64,000 nucleotides of DNA from Pigmentiphaga litoralis (GTDB lineage Bacteria; Pseudomonadota; Gammaproteobacteria; Burkholderiales; Burkholderiaceae_B): NCBI RefSeq assembly GCF_013408655.1, contig NZ_JACCBP010000001.1:3224001-3288000 (forward strand), in the 5' to 3' direction. The translations under genes and the position numbers were made by a program. Of this stretch, positions 35,944 through 44,384 are shown one piece after another. Below the pieces are notes generated by a model, which was not told where the DNA came from, made no database searches, and saw nothing but the letters and a program-made list of their open reading frames with translations. The number at the start of each line of letters is the position of its first letter. The stretch's first letter is position 1.

Positions 35944-36410
35944 ACCTGCTCGACACCCTCGCCGCCTGGCCCGGCGCCGTCTGGCTGACCCGATCGGGTA
36001 CGGCCTATCTGTTCGTCAACGCCGCGCACATCTTTGGCATCGGCCTGCTGATTGGCGCGATCCTGCCGCTGGACCTGCGGCTGGCCGGCCTTTTTCGTTC
36101 GTTTCCCGTACAGGTGCTCGCGCCCTTCCTGTCCCGCGCCGCGGCGTGTGGCCTGGTGCTCGCATTGCTGACGGGCGCGTGGCTGTTCTCGGTCAAGCCT
36201 GCCGAGTATGTCGGCAACACCGCGTTCCTGTTCAAGATGGGCCTGCTCGCGTTCGCGCTGTTGAACGTCGCGGTGCAGCATGGCAGTCGGCATTACCGGC
36301 ACGCGTTGGCGGGTGGACCGGTGCACGGCGTGGTGCGCGGTGTGGCGCTGGTATCCGCGGCGAGTTGGGTGGCCGTGCTGGTGGCGGGGCGGTGGATCGG
36401 GTTTCTTTGA
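35940..36410 (+). CDS. Small four-helix membrane protein, unknown
   Basis: 156 residues with about four hydrophobic helices (VWLTRSGTAYLFVNAAHIFGIG, the SRAAACGLVLALLTGAWLF region, FLFKMGLLAFALLNVAV, LVSAASWVAVLVAG). Two conserved-looking His (NAAHIFG, QHGSRHYRH) recall heme-binding or DUF6644-type membrane proteins. Coupled to the LysR gene by a 4-bp overlap, so it is expressed with the regulator. Function is not known; a minor transport role is possible. Confidence 0.75.
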   Translation: MNLLDTLAAWPGAVWLTRSGTAYLFVNAAHIFGIGLLIGAILPLDLRLAGLFRSFPVQVLAPFLSRAAACGLVLALLTGAWLFSVKPAEYVGNTAFLFKMGLLAFALLNVAVQHGSRHYRHALAGGPVHGVVRGVALVSAASWVAVLVAGRWIGFL

Positions 36411-36533
36411 AGCAACGCGCCAGCCGTGCGGCACACCCATTCAGCTACTGGTCAGACACTCGCCACGCCCCCGCCACATCCGATCCGCATGCTCTTCCCC
36501 TTGCGGATGGCCGCAAATCACGGGGAGAAGAAC

Positions 36534-37442
36534 ATGATGTCGATCAAGACTGGGGTAGTGGGGGCGGTACTGGGATGGTCGCTGGCGATGTCCGGCATGG
36601 CGCACGCCGACGTGCCTACCTCGCGCGAATACAAGGTGCTGCTCAGCCCGTCGCTGTTCGCGAATCAACCAAAGAACGCATCGAACGCCTATCTGGCGGA
36701 CCTGAAAGCGGCGCTGGCCTCGGCGGGCTTTGACCGCACCGTGACCGGCACGTTTGCCAAGAACGATGAACGCACGGTGCGCTTCTATGACTCCCCCGGC
36801 AGCTGCGAGCTGCGCGCGCAATCCTATTCGTTTCGCGAACGGGTGGACAGCAAGCGGGAATCGACGCTCAAGTTCCGGTCGACGTCGCAGTCAGCGGCCG
36901 CAGGCGTGACCATCAAGGGCAGCGAGAGCAACGCGTCGTCCAAGTTCGAGATGGACAAGACAGCGTCGGTGGTTGCGTATTCGCGGTCGACCAAGCAGGA
37001 CTTTTCGACCGGCAAGAACCTGAACAAGATGAAGGACATCAAGGACCTGTATCCGACCGCGACCGGCCTGAACGTGACGGCCGATGCCACGATGGCGATC
37101 GTCAGTGGGCTGACGATCTACGAGAAGACCTACGACGGCGCGACCAGCGACATCGGCCAGCAGGCGGCCGAGTTCTCGGTCTCGCTCTGGTACCTGAACG
37201 CCAGCGCGACCACACCTGCCGTCGCCGAAGCGTCATTCAAGGTCGAGGAAGGCAATGGCGACTTCACCACCAAGGTCACGCAGCGGTCCGAACTCATCTT
37301 TACGACGATGACGCAGATGAGTTCGTGGGTGGCCCCGACGGCTATCCCGAAAACGAATTGGGTCTATCAATACAACCCTTCGTTCTGCAACAGCCCGGCG
37401 CCTGCCGGCGCCGCGGCATCGTCGACGGCCATGCCGTTCTGA
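36534..37442 (+). CDS. Unknown exported protein with CYTH-like segment
   Basis: 302 residues; GGGGAG precedes the tandem ATGs at 36534 and 36537. A signal peptide is cleaved after AHA (26). The segment VRFYDSPGSCELRAQSYSFRER followed by ESTLKFRS (about 82-116) resembles the CYTH fold pattern of a YYDTP-like strand, an arginine-rich strand and a TLK strand. Ser/Thr and Lys are abundant in the mature protein. CYTH proteins handle triphosphates or polyphosphate, so an exported version next to a phosphonate locus would be of interest, but the match is weak. Otherwise unrecognised. Confidence 0.65.
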   Translation: MMSIKTGVVGAVLGWSLAMSGMAHADVPTSREYKVLLSPSLFANQPKNASNAYLADLKAALASAGFDRTVTGTFAKNDERTVRFYDSPGSCELRAQSYSFRERVDSKRESTLKFRSTSQSAAAGVTIKGSESNASSKFEMDKTASVVAYSRSTKQDFSTGKNLNKMKDIKDLYPTATGLNVTADATMAIVSGLTIYEKTYDGATSDIGQQAAEFSVSLWYLNASATTPAVAEASFKVEEGNGDFTTKVTQRSELIFTTMTQMSSWVAPTAIPKTNWVYQYNPSFCNSPAPAGAAASSTAMPF

Positions 37443-37453
37443 CCAAAGACACG

Positions 37454-37473
37454 ATGAAGGGATAACCCTTCAT
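37454..37473 (+). terminator. Hairpin after the exported protein gene
   Basis: Perfect 8-bp arms ATGAAGGG and CCCTTCAT around ATAA, 11 nt after the stop codon. Only a short T-containing tail follows. Confidence 0.5.
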
Positions 37474-37499
37474 TGATGCACGCACGGTCATGCAGCCTT

Positions 37500-37538
37500 G
37501 TACGCAGCGTCATAGGCACGGGTGCCGGCGCTGCGTAC
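37500..37538. promoter_or_regulatory. Nested hairpin upstream of porin gene
   Basis: Outer perfect 10-bp arms GTACGCAGCG and CGCTGCGTAC enclose an inner GGCA-cggg-TGCC stem. It lies 165 bp before the porin ATG within a 261-bp gap without genes. It may be a second terminator, a leader structure or a protein-binding palindrome. Confidence 0.4.
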
Positions 37539-37703
37539 AGTTCGGGCTGTCGTGACCGCCGCGCTGGCGCATCATTCATCCAAACAAAGACAGCGCGGCT
37601 CCCATCACAAGTGGTTGTGGTCACGGCGATCCACGCACGGCGTCCCTAGAACGCTGGCGTGGGGCCTCGCTTCGCCCCTCTCATTCTTGTCGACGGAGAC
37701 ATC

Positions 37704-38756
37704 ATGACTTCTCGCGTTACCGCGACGCTCGCGCTCGCCTGCGCCACCCTGACCACCACCGCGTTCACCAGCGCCCATGCGCAAAGCAACGTCACGTTGT
37801 ACGGCATTGTCGACTCCGGGTTCGTATATCAATCCGATCCGGTCACGGGCAGCGGCAGCAAGAAAAGCATCACTGGCGGCGGGCAGTCGGGCTCGCGCCT
37901 CGGCCTGCGCGGTACCGAAGACCTGGGCAGTGGCAACAAGGCGTTCTACACCCTGGAGATGGGCATCAATGCCGACGACGGCACGTCCACCCTGGGCGCG
38001 CTGTTCGGCCGCCAGGCCTTCGTGGGGATCGAGAACAACAAGCTGGGTTCCTTGAGCCTGGGCCGTCAGTACACCCCGTTCTATTCCATGACCTTCCTGA
38101 CCAGTGACACCTTTGGCGTCGGCATGACGGGCGCGGCCATCAACCTGCAGAACGGCTTTACGCGCAGCAACAACAGCGCCATCTACAAGACGCCCACCTT
38201 CGCGGGCCTGACGGCATCGATCATGTATGCCGCCGGCGAAAGCACGCTCAGCACGTCGGCAGGCCGGTCGTACGCGGCGGCCGTGCTCTACCAGAACGGC
38301 GCATTGAAAGCATCGCTGGGTCACTACAACACCAACAACGCCACCGGCACGGCCAGCAGCTACGGCACCATGCTCGGCGCGAACTATGACCTGGGCCCGG
38401 TGATCCTGTATGGCGACATCCAGCGGCTGCGTTCCGACCTGAACGGCGTGCCCGGCGTGACCAAACAGGACACCAACGTGAACCTGTACAGCCTGGGCGC
38501 CCGCGTGCCGATCGGCAAGCACACCGTGTACAGCGCGGTCACCTACGCCGACGATCAACGCAAGATCGCCAACGCCGACGCAAAGGCCACGCATATTGCG
38601 CTTGGCTATACCTACCAGCTGTCCAAGCGCACCAATCTGTATAGCTCGGTTGCGAAGATCAACAATCGCAACGGCGCGCAGTACCAGATCATCAACGCGA
38701 CCACGCCGGGCTACGGGCAGTTCGGGTTCGATCTGGGCATCCGGCATTTGTTCTGA
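37704..38756 (+). CDS. Outer-membrane porin (Gram-negative porin family 4)
   Basis: 350 residues. A signal peptide ends SAHA-QSNVTLYG, the usual N-terminus of Burkholderiales/Neisseria trimeric porins. Recognisable elements are GGGQSGSRLGLRGTEDLGSGNKAFYTLE and GLGRQ-like SLGRQYTPFY of the L3 region. Alternating beta strands end in GIRHLF with a terminal Phe for BAM recognition. It forms a general diffusion channel. It is close upstream of the tannase-family lipoprotein (26 bp), so co-expression with a substrate-processing enzyme is likely. Confidence 0.93.
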   Translation: MTSRVTATLALACATLTTTAFTSAHAQSNVTLYGIVDSGFVYQSDPVTGSGSKKSITGGGQSGSRLGLRGTEDLGSGNKAFYTLEMGINADDGTSTLGALFGRQAFVGIENNKLGSLSLGRQYTPFYSMTFLTSDTFGVGMTGAAINLQNGFTRSNNSAIYKTPTFAGLTASIMYAAGESTLSTSAGRSYAAAVLYQNGALKASLGHYNTNNATGTASSYGTMLGANYDLGPVILYGDIQRLRSDLNGVPGVTKQDTNVNLYSLGARVPIGKHTVYSAVTYADDQRKIANADAKATHIALGYTYQLSKRTNLYSSVAKINNRNGAQYQIINATTPGYGQFGFDLGIRHLF

Positions 38757-38782
38757 ACGACAACGAGGTACGGGAGGAAGAC

Positions 38783-40417
38783 ATGAAGATCACAATGTTG
38801 ACGATGGCGGCTGCGATGCCGATCCTGATGGCCTGCGGCGGCGGCGATGACGACGCTTCGACAGGCACGCCACCCGCTGCCAACGCAGCGCCCCTGGCCC
38901 CCGACTGCACCGCGCTTGCGCGGGTGGTCACGCCGAATACCGTCATCAAGAGCAGTCTGATGGTCAGCGCAAACTCGGTGCAGTCGGACGGCGTGGTCAT
39001 GCCCGCTCACTGCGTCGTCACCGGCGAGATCAATCCGCGTATCGGCGTCAACAACGTCCGCTACGGCATCAACTTTGAACTGCGGCTGCCGCTCGAATGG
39101 AACAAGCGCTTCCACTTCCAGGGCGGCGGCGGCGTGGACGGTGTGCTGCGCCCGGCGCTGGGCACCCTCAGGGCCGGCGTCGTGCCTGCGCTGTCGCAGG
39201 GCGCGGCGGTCGTCAGCAGCGACATGGGCCATACCGGCACCAGCACCCGCGACGCGACCTTCGGCCTGGATCCGCAGGCGCGTATCGACTGGGGCTATGC
39301 GTCGATGGACAAGGTCACGGTGCTGGCCAAGGACCTGATCACGCGCTTCTACGGCACGGCGCCGGCCTACTCGTATTACATCGGCAGCTCGGGCGGGGGA
39401 CGCCAGGGCATGATCATGGCCCAACGCTTTCCCACGTACTTTGACGGCATCGTGTCCGGCGCGCCCATCCTGGAACAGCACATCAACCAGATCAGCTCGA
39501 TGCAGATGCTGCAGCGGTTCACGGCCATTGCTCCGAAAGACGCCAACGGCCGCCCCATCCTGAGCCGGTCGTTTTCAGACGCGGACCTGAAGCTGATTGC
39601 GGACGGTGTCGTGGCCCAATGCGATGCGCTGGACGGCGTGGCTGATGGTCTGATCGAAAACTATCCTGCCTGCACCTACAACGTGGCAGCGTTGCAATGC
39701 AATGGCGCGAAGGCGGATACCTGCCTGTCGCCGGAACAGGTCAGCGCATTCACCGCGGTGATGGGCGGACCCAAGGACTCGTCGGGCAAGCAGCTCTACC
39801 CTGCCCCGCCGTGGGATACGGGCATCGGCGAACCCGAATGGCGGTCCGATCAGATCGGCACGGCAACCGGTCCGGTTCCCAACTCACGCAAGAGCACCAA
39901 CGAGTCGATCAAGTACGTGTTCATGACGCCCGCCAAGCCGGACTTCGACTACCTGAAGTTCAACTTCGATACCGATCCCGCCACCATGCTTGCGTCGGCC
40001 GCGATCACCGCGTCCAACTCGACCGATTACACCGGCTTCAAGGCGCGCAAAGGCAAGCAGATCGTGTATGTCGGAATGTCCGATTATCTGAACAATCCGA
40101 GCGGGGTCAACCGCTGGTATCGCGAACTGGTGGCCGCCAATGGCGGGATGGACGCGACCAAGCAGTTCGTGCGCTTCTTCAATGTGCCGGGCATGGCCCA
40201 TTCGGATGGCGGCAAGTCGCTGGATGAATTCGATCCGGTCACTGCGATCCATCAGTGGGTCGAAAAGGGCATTGCGCCGGAATCGATGCTGGCGAAAGGC
40301 GCCAGATTCCCGGGGCGCGAACGGCCGATCTGCGCCTATCCCAATATCGCCAGGTACGTGGGTAGCGGCAGCGTCGACAGCCCTGCCAGCTTCCGGTGCA
40401 CCGCGCCGGCAGGCTGA
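38783..40417 (+). CDS. Tannase/feruloyl esterase family lipoprotein
   Basis: 544 residues. A lipobox (ILMAC, Cys18) predicts a lipoprotein. The serine nucleophile is S203 in YIGSSGGGRQG, with D434 (YVGMSDYLNNP) and H473 (VPGMAHSDGG) as the other triad members. Calcium-binding-like CDALDGVADGLIENYPAC is present. The family CS-D-HC motif, in which Cys next to Ser and Cys next to His form a disulfide, is here SS-D-HS: both cysteines are Ser. The enzyme would hydrolyse aromatic esters such as gallate or ferulate esters at the cell surface or in the periplasm. It is co-oriented with the porin. Confidence 0.87.
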   Translation: MKITMLTMAAAMPILMACGGGDDDASTGTPPAANAAPLAPDCTALARVVTPNTVIKSSLMVSANSVQSDGVVMPAHCVVTGEINPRIGVNNVRYGINFELRLPLEWNKRFHFQGGGGVDGVLRPALGTLRAGVVPALSQGAAVVSSDMGHTGTSTRDATFGLDPQARIDWGYASMDKVTVLAKDLITRFYGTAPAYSYYIGSSGGGRQGMIMAQRFPTYFDGIVSGAPILEQHINQISSMQMLQRFTAIAPKDANGRPILSRSFSDADLKLIADGVVAQCDALDGVADGLIENYPACTYNVAALQCNGAKADTCLSPEQVSAFTAVMGGPKDSSGKQLYPAPPWDTGIGEPEWRSDQIGTATGPVPNSRKSTNESIKYVFMTPAKPDFDYLKFNFDTDPATMLASAAITASNSTDYTGFKARKGKQIVYVGMSDYLNNPSGVNRWYRELVAANGGMDATKQFVRFFNVPGMAHSDGGKSLDEFDPVTAIHQWVEKGIAPESMLAKGARFPGRERPICAYPNIARYVGSGSVDSPASFRCTAPAG

Positions 40418-40459
40418 TCGTTGATGGCAAGGCGGCTGGCCCGCAAGGGCGGCCGACAC

Positions 40460-40490
40460 GGGCTGCCGGCATTCACACCGCCGGCAGCCC
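40460..40490. terminator. Bidirectional hairpin between convergent genes
   Basis: Perfect 11-bp arms GGGCTGCCGGC and GCCGGCAGCCC around a 9-nt loop. It spans the stop of the molybdopterin gene and lies 43 bp after the tannase stop. No T-run. Confidence 0.5.
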
Positions 40491-42680
40491 TTCCAGGATC
40501 TTGTCCAACGTGACCGGATAGTCCCGCACCCGGACGCCGGTCGCGTTGTACACGGCGTTGGCAATCGCGGCGCCCACGCCGCAGATCCCGAGTTCGCCGA
40601 CGCCCATGGCTTTCATGGGCGACATGGTCGGATCTTCGTCATCCAGGAAGATGACGTCCTGATGCGGAATGTCGGCATGCACGGGCACTTCGTACCCGGC
40701 CAGGTCGTGATTCACGAAAAAGCCCAGCCGGGTATCGACCACCATGTCTTCCATCAACGCGGCGCCAACACCCATCGTCATCGACCCGATCACCTGACTG
40801 CGCGCCAGCTTGGGATTCAGGATGCGGCCGGCATGGCAGACTGCCAGCATCCGGCGCACGCGCACTTCGCCCGTCGCGGCGTCCACAGCCACCTCGACAA
40901 AGTGCGCACCGAACGTTTGCTGCGCGAACCGCTGCGCCAGGTCCCCATAGGTCATCGCCTCTTCGGCAACCAGTTCACCGCCTTGTGCGGCCGCATGCAG
41001 CGGCGCGCTTCGGGCGCCATCAGTGACGGTACCGTCGGCAAAGGTCGCCGAGCCGGCATCGAATTCCAGCGCCGCGGTGATGCGTTCGCGCAGGGTCACG
41101 CAGGCGGCATACACACCCGACGTGGCGGACGCCGCGCCCCACTGCCCCCCGGACCCGGACGACACGGGAAAGGTCGAATCGCCCAGCCGCACCGTGACGC
41201 GATCAACGCCGACGCCCAGCATTTCGGCAGCGGTCTGCGCAAGGATGGTGTAGCTGCCGGTGCCGATATCCGTCATGTCCGTCTCCACCGTCACGTGCCC
41301 CTGCGCATCCAGGCGCACGCGGGCGGCTGACGTGGTGATCGGGGCGCCACGAATGGCTGCGGCAACGCCCAGGCCTATCCGCCAGCGCCCCTCACGCACC
41401 TGCGCCGGCTTGGCCTGCCGATGCGACCAGCCGAACTGCGCCGCACCCGTAGTCAGGCATTCGATCAGCTTGCGGGTGGAAAACGGGCGGTCAGGATTGG
41501 CCGGGTCCACCTGCGTATCGTTGACGATGCGGAACTGCACCGGGTCCATGCCGATTGTCTCGGCCATCTCGTCGATCGCAATCTCCAGCGCCATCAGGCC
41601 CGAGGCTTCTCCCGGCGCGCGCATGGCATTGCCTTCGGCCAAGTCCAGCACGGCAATCTTCAGGTCCGTCATCCGGTTCGCGCCGGCGTACAGCAGCTTG
41701 GTGGCTGCGGTCGCGGTCTCGAGGCTGCCACCCGGCAGATTGCCCGACAGGCTTTCATGACCGATCGCGGTGATCCTGCCGTCGGCGCTCGCACCGATCC
41801 GAATGCGCTGCATCGTGGCCGGACGGTGCGTGGTGTTGTTGAACATCAAGGTCCGCTGCAACGCCACCTTGACCGGACGGCCCGCCGCGCGCGCCGCCAG
41901 CGACGCCATCACCAGATCGGATGCAGCCGTCCCCTTGCCGCCAAAGCCTCCGCCGATATAAGGCGTGATCAGCCGGATGCTGTCGGGCGGAATGCCCAGG
42001 ATCATGCCCAGGTCGCGCTTGCCCCAGGCCACCAGCTGCACCGTGCACCAACAGGTCAACTGGTTTCCGGACCACGACGCAATCGTGGCATGTGGCTCCA
42101 TCATCGCGTGGGCCTGATCGGGCGTGCGGTAATGCGCGTCCAGCTTGAACGGCGCCGCCGCAAAGGCCCCTGCAAAGTCGCCCACTTCGGTATGCGCGGG
42201 TGATCGCACCTTTGCCGGGTCAGGCGCGGTTGCGCGCGCAGCCTCTGCGGCAAGGTCGAAGGCGCCGGACCCCGGCGCGTACCGCACCTGGACCAAATTG
42301 GCTGCGGCGCGCGCCTGCTCGAACGTTTCCGCCACCACCACCGCGACCGCCTGGTGATAGTGATCGACGTCCGGCCCGGCCAGCGCCCGGTCGACGTAGA
42401 AGCCCCCCACCCCGAGCTTGCCTGCGTTGTCGGCCGTGACGATGGCCAGCACGCCCGATGACGCTCCGGCGGCCGTCAGGTCCATCGATTCAATGCGCCC
42501 CTTGGCAATGGCTGCGCCCACGATCACGCCGTAGGCGGGCGGCCCACCCACGTCCTGGTTTTCGTAGGCGTACCGCGCCGTGCCGGTGGTCTTCAATGCG
42601 CCGTCAACGCGGTCCACCGGTTGGCCGATGACGACTTGTCGATCCGTGACATTGGGCCCGGCGGGTGTATCGAATTTCAT
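40473..42680 (-). CDS. Xanthine dehydrogenase family molybdopterin-binding subunit (YagR/CoxL-like), orphan
   Basis: 735 residues. Motifs of the large molybdenum hydroxylase subunit are present: GTARYAYENQ, PYIGGGFGGKG, ALQRTLMFN, MRAPGEASG, and the C-terminal GVGELGICGVGAAIANA whose Glu is the expected catalytic residue. Such subunits need a 2Fe-2S partner and usually an FAD subunit, encoded just upstream in yagTSR-type operons. Here the upstream neighbours are a toxin-antitoxin pair, so the gene is an orphan. It may use partners from elsewhere, for instance the FeS protein at 61212. ATG 42680 starts the conserved N-terminus. Confidence 0.88.
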   Translation of the reverse strand: MKFDTPAGPNVTDRQVVIGQPVDRVDGALKTTGTARYAYENQDVGGPPAYGVIVGAAIAKGRIESMDLTAAGASSGVLAIVTADNAGKLGVGGFYVDRALAGPDVDHYHQAVAVVVAETFEQARAAANLVQVRYAPGSGAFDLAAEAARATAPDPAKVRSPAHTEVGDFAGAFAAAPFKLDAHYRTPDQAHAMMEPHATIASWSGNQLTCWCTVQLVAWGKRDLGMILGIPPDSIRLITPYIGGGFGGKGTAASDLVMASLAARAAGRPVKVALQRTLMFNNTTHRPATMQRIRIGASADGRITAIGHESLSGNLPGGSLETATAATKLLYAGANRMTDLKIAVLDLAEGNAMRAPGEASGLMALEIAIDEMAETIGMDPVQFRIVNDTQVDPANPDRPFSTRKLIECLTTGAAQFGWSHRQAKPAQVREGRWRIGLGVAAAIRGAPITTSAARVRLDAQGHVTVETDMTDIGTGSYTILAQTAAEMLGVGVDRVTVRLGDSTFPVSSGSGGQWGAASATSGVYAACVTLRERITAALEFDAGSATFADGTVTDGARSAPLHAAAQGGELVAEEAMTYGDLAQRFAQQTFGAHFVEVAVDAATGEVRVRRMLAVCHAGRILNPKLARSQVIGSMTMGVGAALMEDMVVDTRLGFFVNHDLAGYEVPVHADIPHQDVIFLDDEDPTMSPMKAMGVGELGICGVGAAIANAVYNATGVRVRDYPVTLDKILEGLPAV

Positions 42681-42880
42681 GGAGACCTCGCGAGTGACAG
42701 GCCGAGGAGCAAGGTCACTCCGTCAAGCCGGAAGAAGGCGGCGCGGACGGGGGTGCGAGTGCCGTGGTCCGCGCTGCGCGAGCGGTGCCCGCCGGTCCAT
42801 CATACGGGCGGAACGGGCGGGCATTGGGTGGCGGGAACTGCTTGGGGTTATGAATGCGGCTCAGGAGTGGGAACACCATC

Positions 42881-43192
42881 CTAGAAAAGATCGTCCTCAC
42901 GTTGATGCCGCAAGGCAAGAACAGTCACGATGCCATGGGGCTCGATTTCAAACAGCGCAACGTATCCGGAAGACCCGAAAGGAACGATCAGTTCGCGCAG
43001 GTAAGGATTCTTGCCTGGATACGCTTTCCGACAGTTGAAGGGGGCTAACGAAAGATGTGCGATGCCGTGCCTGACGGCATCCAGCGCCCGATCTGCGATG
43101 ACCTCGTTGCCCTCGTCACGCTCCAGAATGAAGTCGTAAAGCCGAAGCAGATCACGCTCTGCTTCTTGCGTGAAGCGGACCTGGTAGTTCAT
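42881..43192 (-). CDS. RelE/ParE-family toxin
   Basis: 103 residues with the ParE/RelE fold pattern: an N-terminal YQVRFTQEAERDLLRLYDFI helix pair, then basic strands (RKAYPGKNPYLRELIVP) and a C-terminal VLALRHQREDDLF strand. The start overlaps the antitoxin stop as ATGA, the usual antitoxin-toxin order. ParE-type members poison gyrase and RelE-type members cleave mRNA at the ribosome; the LALRHQRED end favours ParE/RelE type II toxins generally. It is inserted between an orphan molybdopterin subunit and a ModA-like gene. Confidence 0.85.
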   Translation of the reverse strand: MNYQVRFTQEAERDLLRLYDFILERDEGNEVIADRALDAVRHGIAHLSLAPFNCRKAYPGKNPYLRELIVPFGSSGYVALFEIEPHGIVTVLALRHQREDDLF

Positions 43193-43464
43193 GTCGCGGT
43201 CTTGCGAGCCCGAGCCTTGGTCCGTGCGAGCGTCAATTTCTCCAACACTGAGTCAGCCGACACATAGTCGCCCGACTTGGCTGCGCGATCCCGAGATGCC
43301 AAGCCGCGAGCGACGAAGGCAGCCTCAGCCTGGCGCCGCTCGACCTGATAACGGATCGCCTGCTCGGCGAATTTGGACAGCGTTTCGCCTTCGCCAAGCA
43401 CACCTTCGGCGGCCTCACGAAGTTGGGGGTCAACCCGTAACGGTGGGAACGTAGCGGTCTTCAT
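43189..43464 (-). CDS. Antitoxin of RelE/ParE pair
   Basis: 91 residues. The N-terminal TFPPLRVDPQLREAAEGVL stretch and the GETLSKFAEQAIRYQVERRQ helices look like a ribbon-helix-helix antitoxin. The C-terminal tail is basic and probably wraps the toxin. It precedes and overlaps the toxin gene by 4 bp; autoregulation by the complex is expected, but no operator was fixed. Confidence 0.8.
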   Translation of the reverse strand: MKTATFPPLRVDPQLREAAEGVLGEGETLSKFAEQAIRYQVERRQAEAAFVARGLASRDRAAKSGDYVSADSVLEKLTLARTKARARKTAT

Positions 43465-43575
43465 ATCAGCTCCATGCGATGCTTTTGCGATGCAATTGTA
43501 ACTCGCATCGATCGCTTCAAGGCATGGAGTGAGACAAAGACATCACGCGGAAAAGTACGACGCGCAGATTCGGGA

Positions 43576-44343
43576 TCAATGCTTCCCGACCGACTCCATG
43601 CCCTTTTCCTTCATCAGCATCGCCGTCTCCGGACCCGTCAACAGATCCAGAAACGCCTGCGCCGCCGCGGCGTGCTGCGAGGTCTTCGCCGCCGCGCCGG
43701 TGTAGGTCGTGTAATTCTGGATCGATGCGGGCAGCGGGCCGACCAGCGTCACCCCCTTGACCGGAACGATCTCGCTGATCTGGTGGATGCCCAACGTGGC
43801 GTCGCCCTTGACCAGCCGATCCGCCACATAGCCGCCAAACACCAGCACCGCCTTGGGTGCGATCTGGTCGGCGATGCCCCATTCCTTGAACAACTGCGCC
43901 AGATAGATCCCGCTCGACCCACCCGACGCCGGGTCGATGTACGCGACGTTCTTGGCATCGAGCAGGGTCTTCTTGAATTCTTCGACCGTGCCGATTGCCG
44001 GCATCGGCGCGCCCGCCGGCACCATGACGCCCACCCCTACGCGCGCCAGATTGGCCACGCTGTTGGCCGCCACTTTGTCCTTCGCGACCAGGTCCTTGAT
44101 CAGGCTGGGCGTCAGGACCACCACATCGAACATCGCGCCCGCGTCGATCTTCTTGGCCAGGCCCCCGGCTGTGTCGTTCTCGACGGTGACCTTGTGGCCG
44201 GTGCGCTGCTCGAACACAGGGACCATCGCGACGACCACCTGCCGGAACGCCCCGGTCGTCAGGACCTTGATGTCGTCGGCACGCGCACCCGCCGCGGACA
44301 GACAGAGGGCGACGCCGGTAAGGGTAGAGAGCAGAACTCGCAT
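43576..44343 (-). CDS. ModA-like substrate-binding protein, orphan
   Basis: 255 residues with a signal peptide (cleavage after ARA-DD). The mature N-terminus DIKVLTTGAFRQVVVAMVPVFEQRTGHKV and the FDVVVLTP segment match the molybdate/sulfate binding-protein class. No modB or modC genes follow, so it is an orphan receptor or signalling protein. Ligand could be an oxyanion or an organic acid. The presence of molybdopterin enzymes in the window makes a molybdate role tempting but unproven. Confidence 0.8.
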   Translation of the reverse strand: MRVLLSTLTGVALCLSAAGARADDIKVLTTGAFRQVVVAMVPVFEQRTGHKVTVENDTAGGLAKKIDAGAMFDVVVLTPSLIKDLVAKDKVAANSVANLARVGVGVMVPAGAPMPAIGTVEEFKKTLLDAKNVAYIDPASGGSSGIYLAQLFKEWGIADQIAPKAVLVFGGYVADRLVKGDATLGIHQISEIVPVKGVTLVGPLPASIQNYTTYTGAAAKTSQHAAAAQAFLDLLTGPETAMLMKEKGMESVGKH

Positions 44344-44384
44344 TGCAGTGTCCTTCAGGTTGTCATACTGGCCGAGCGGAGTGC

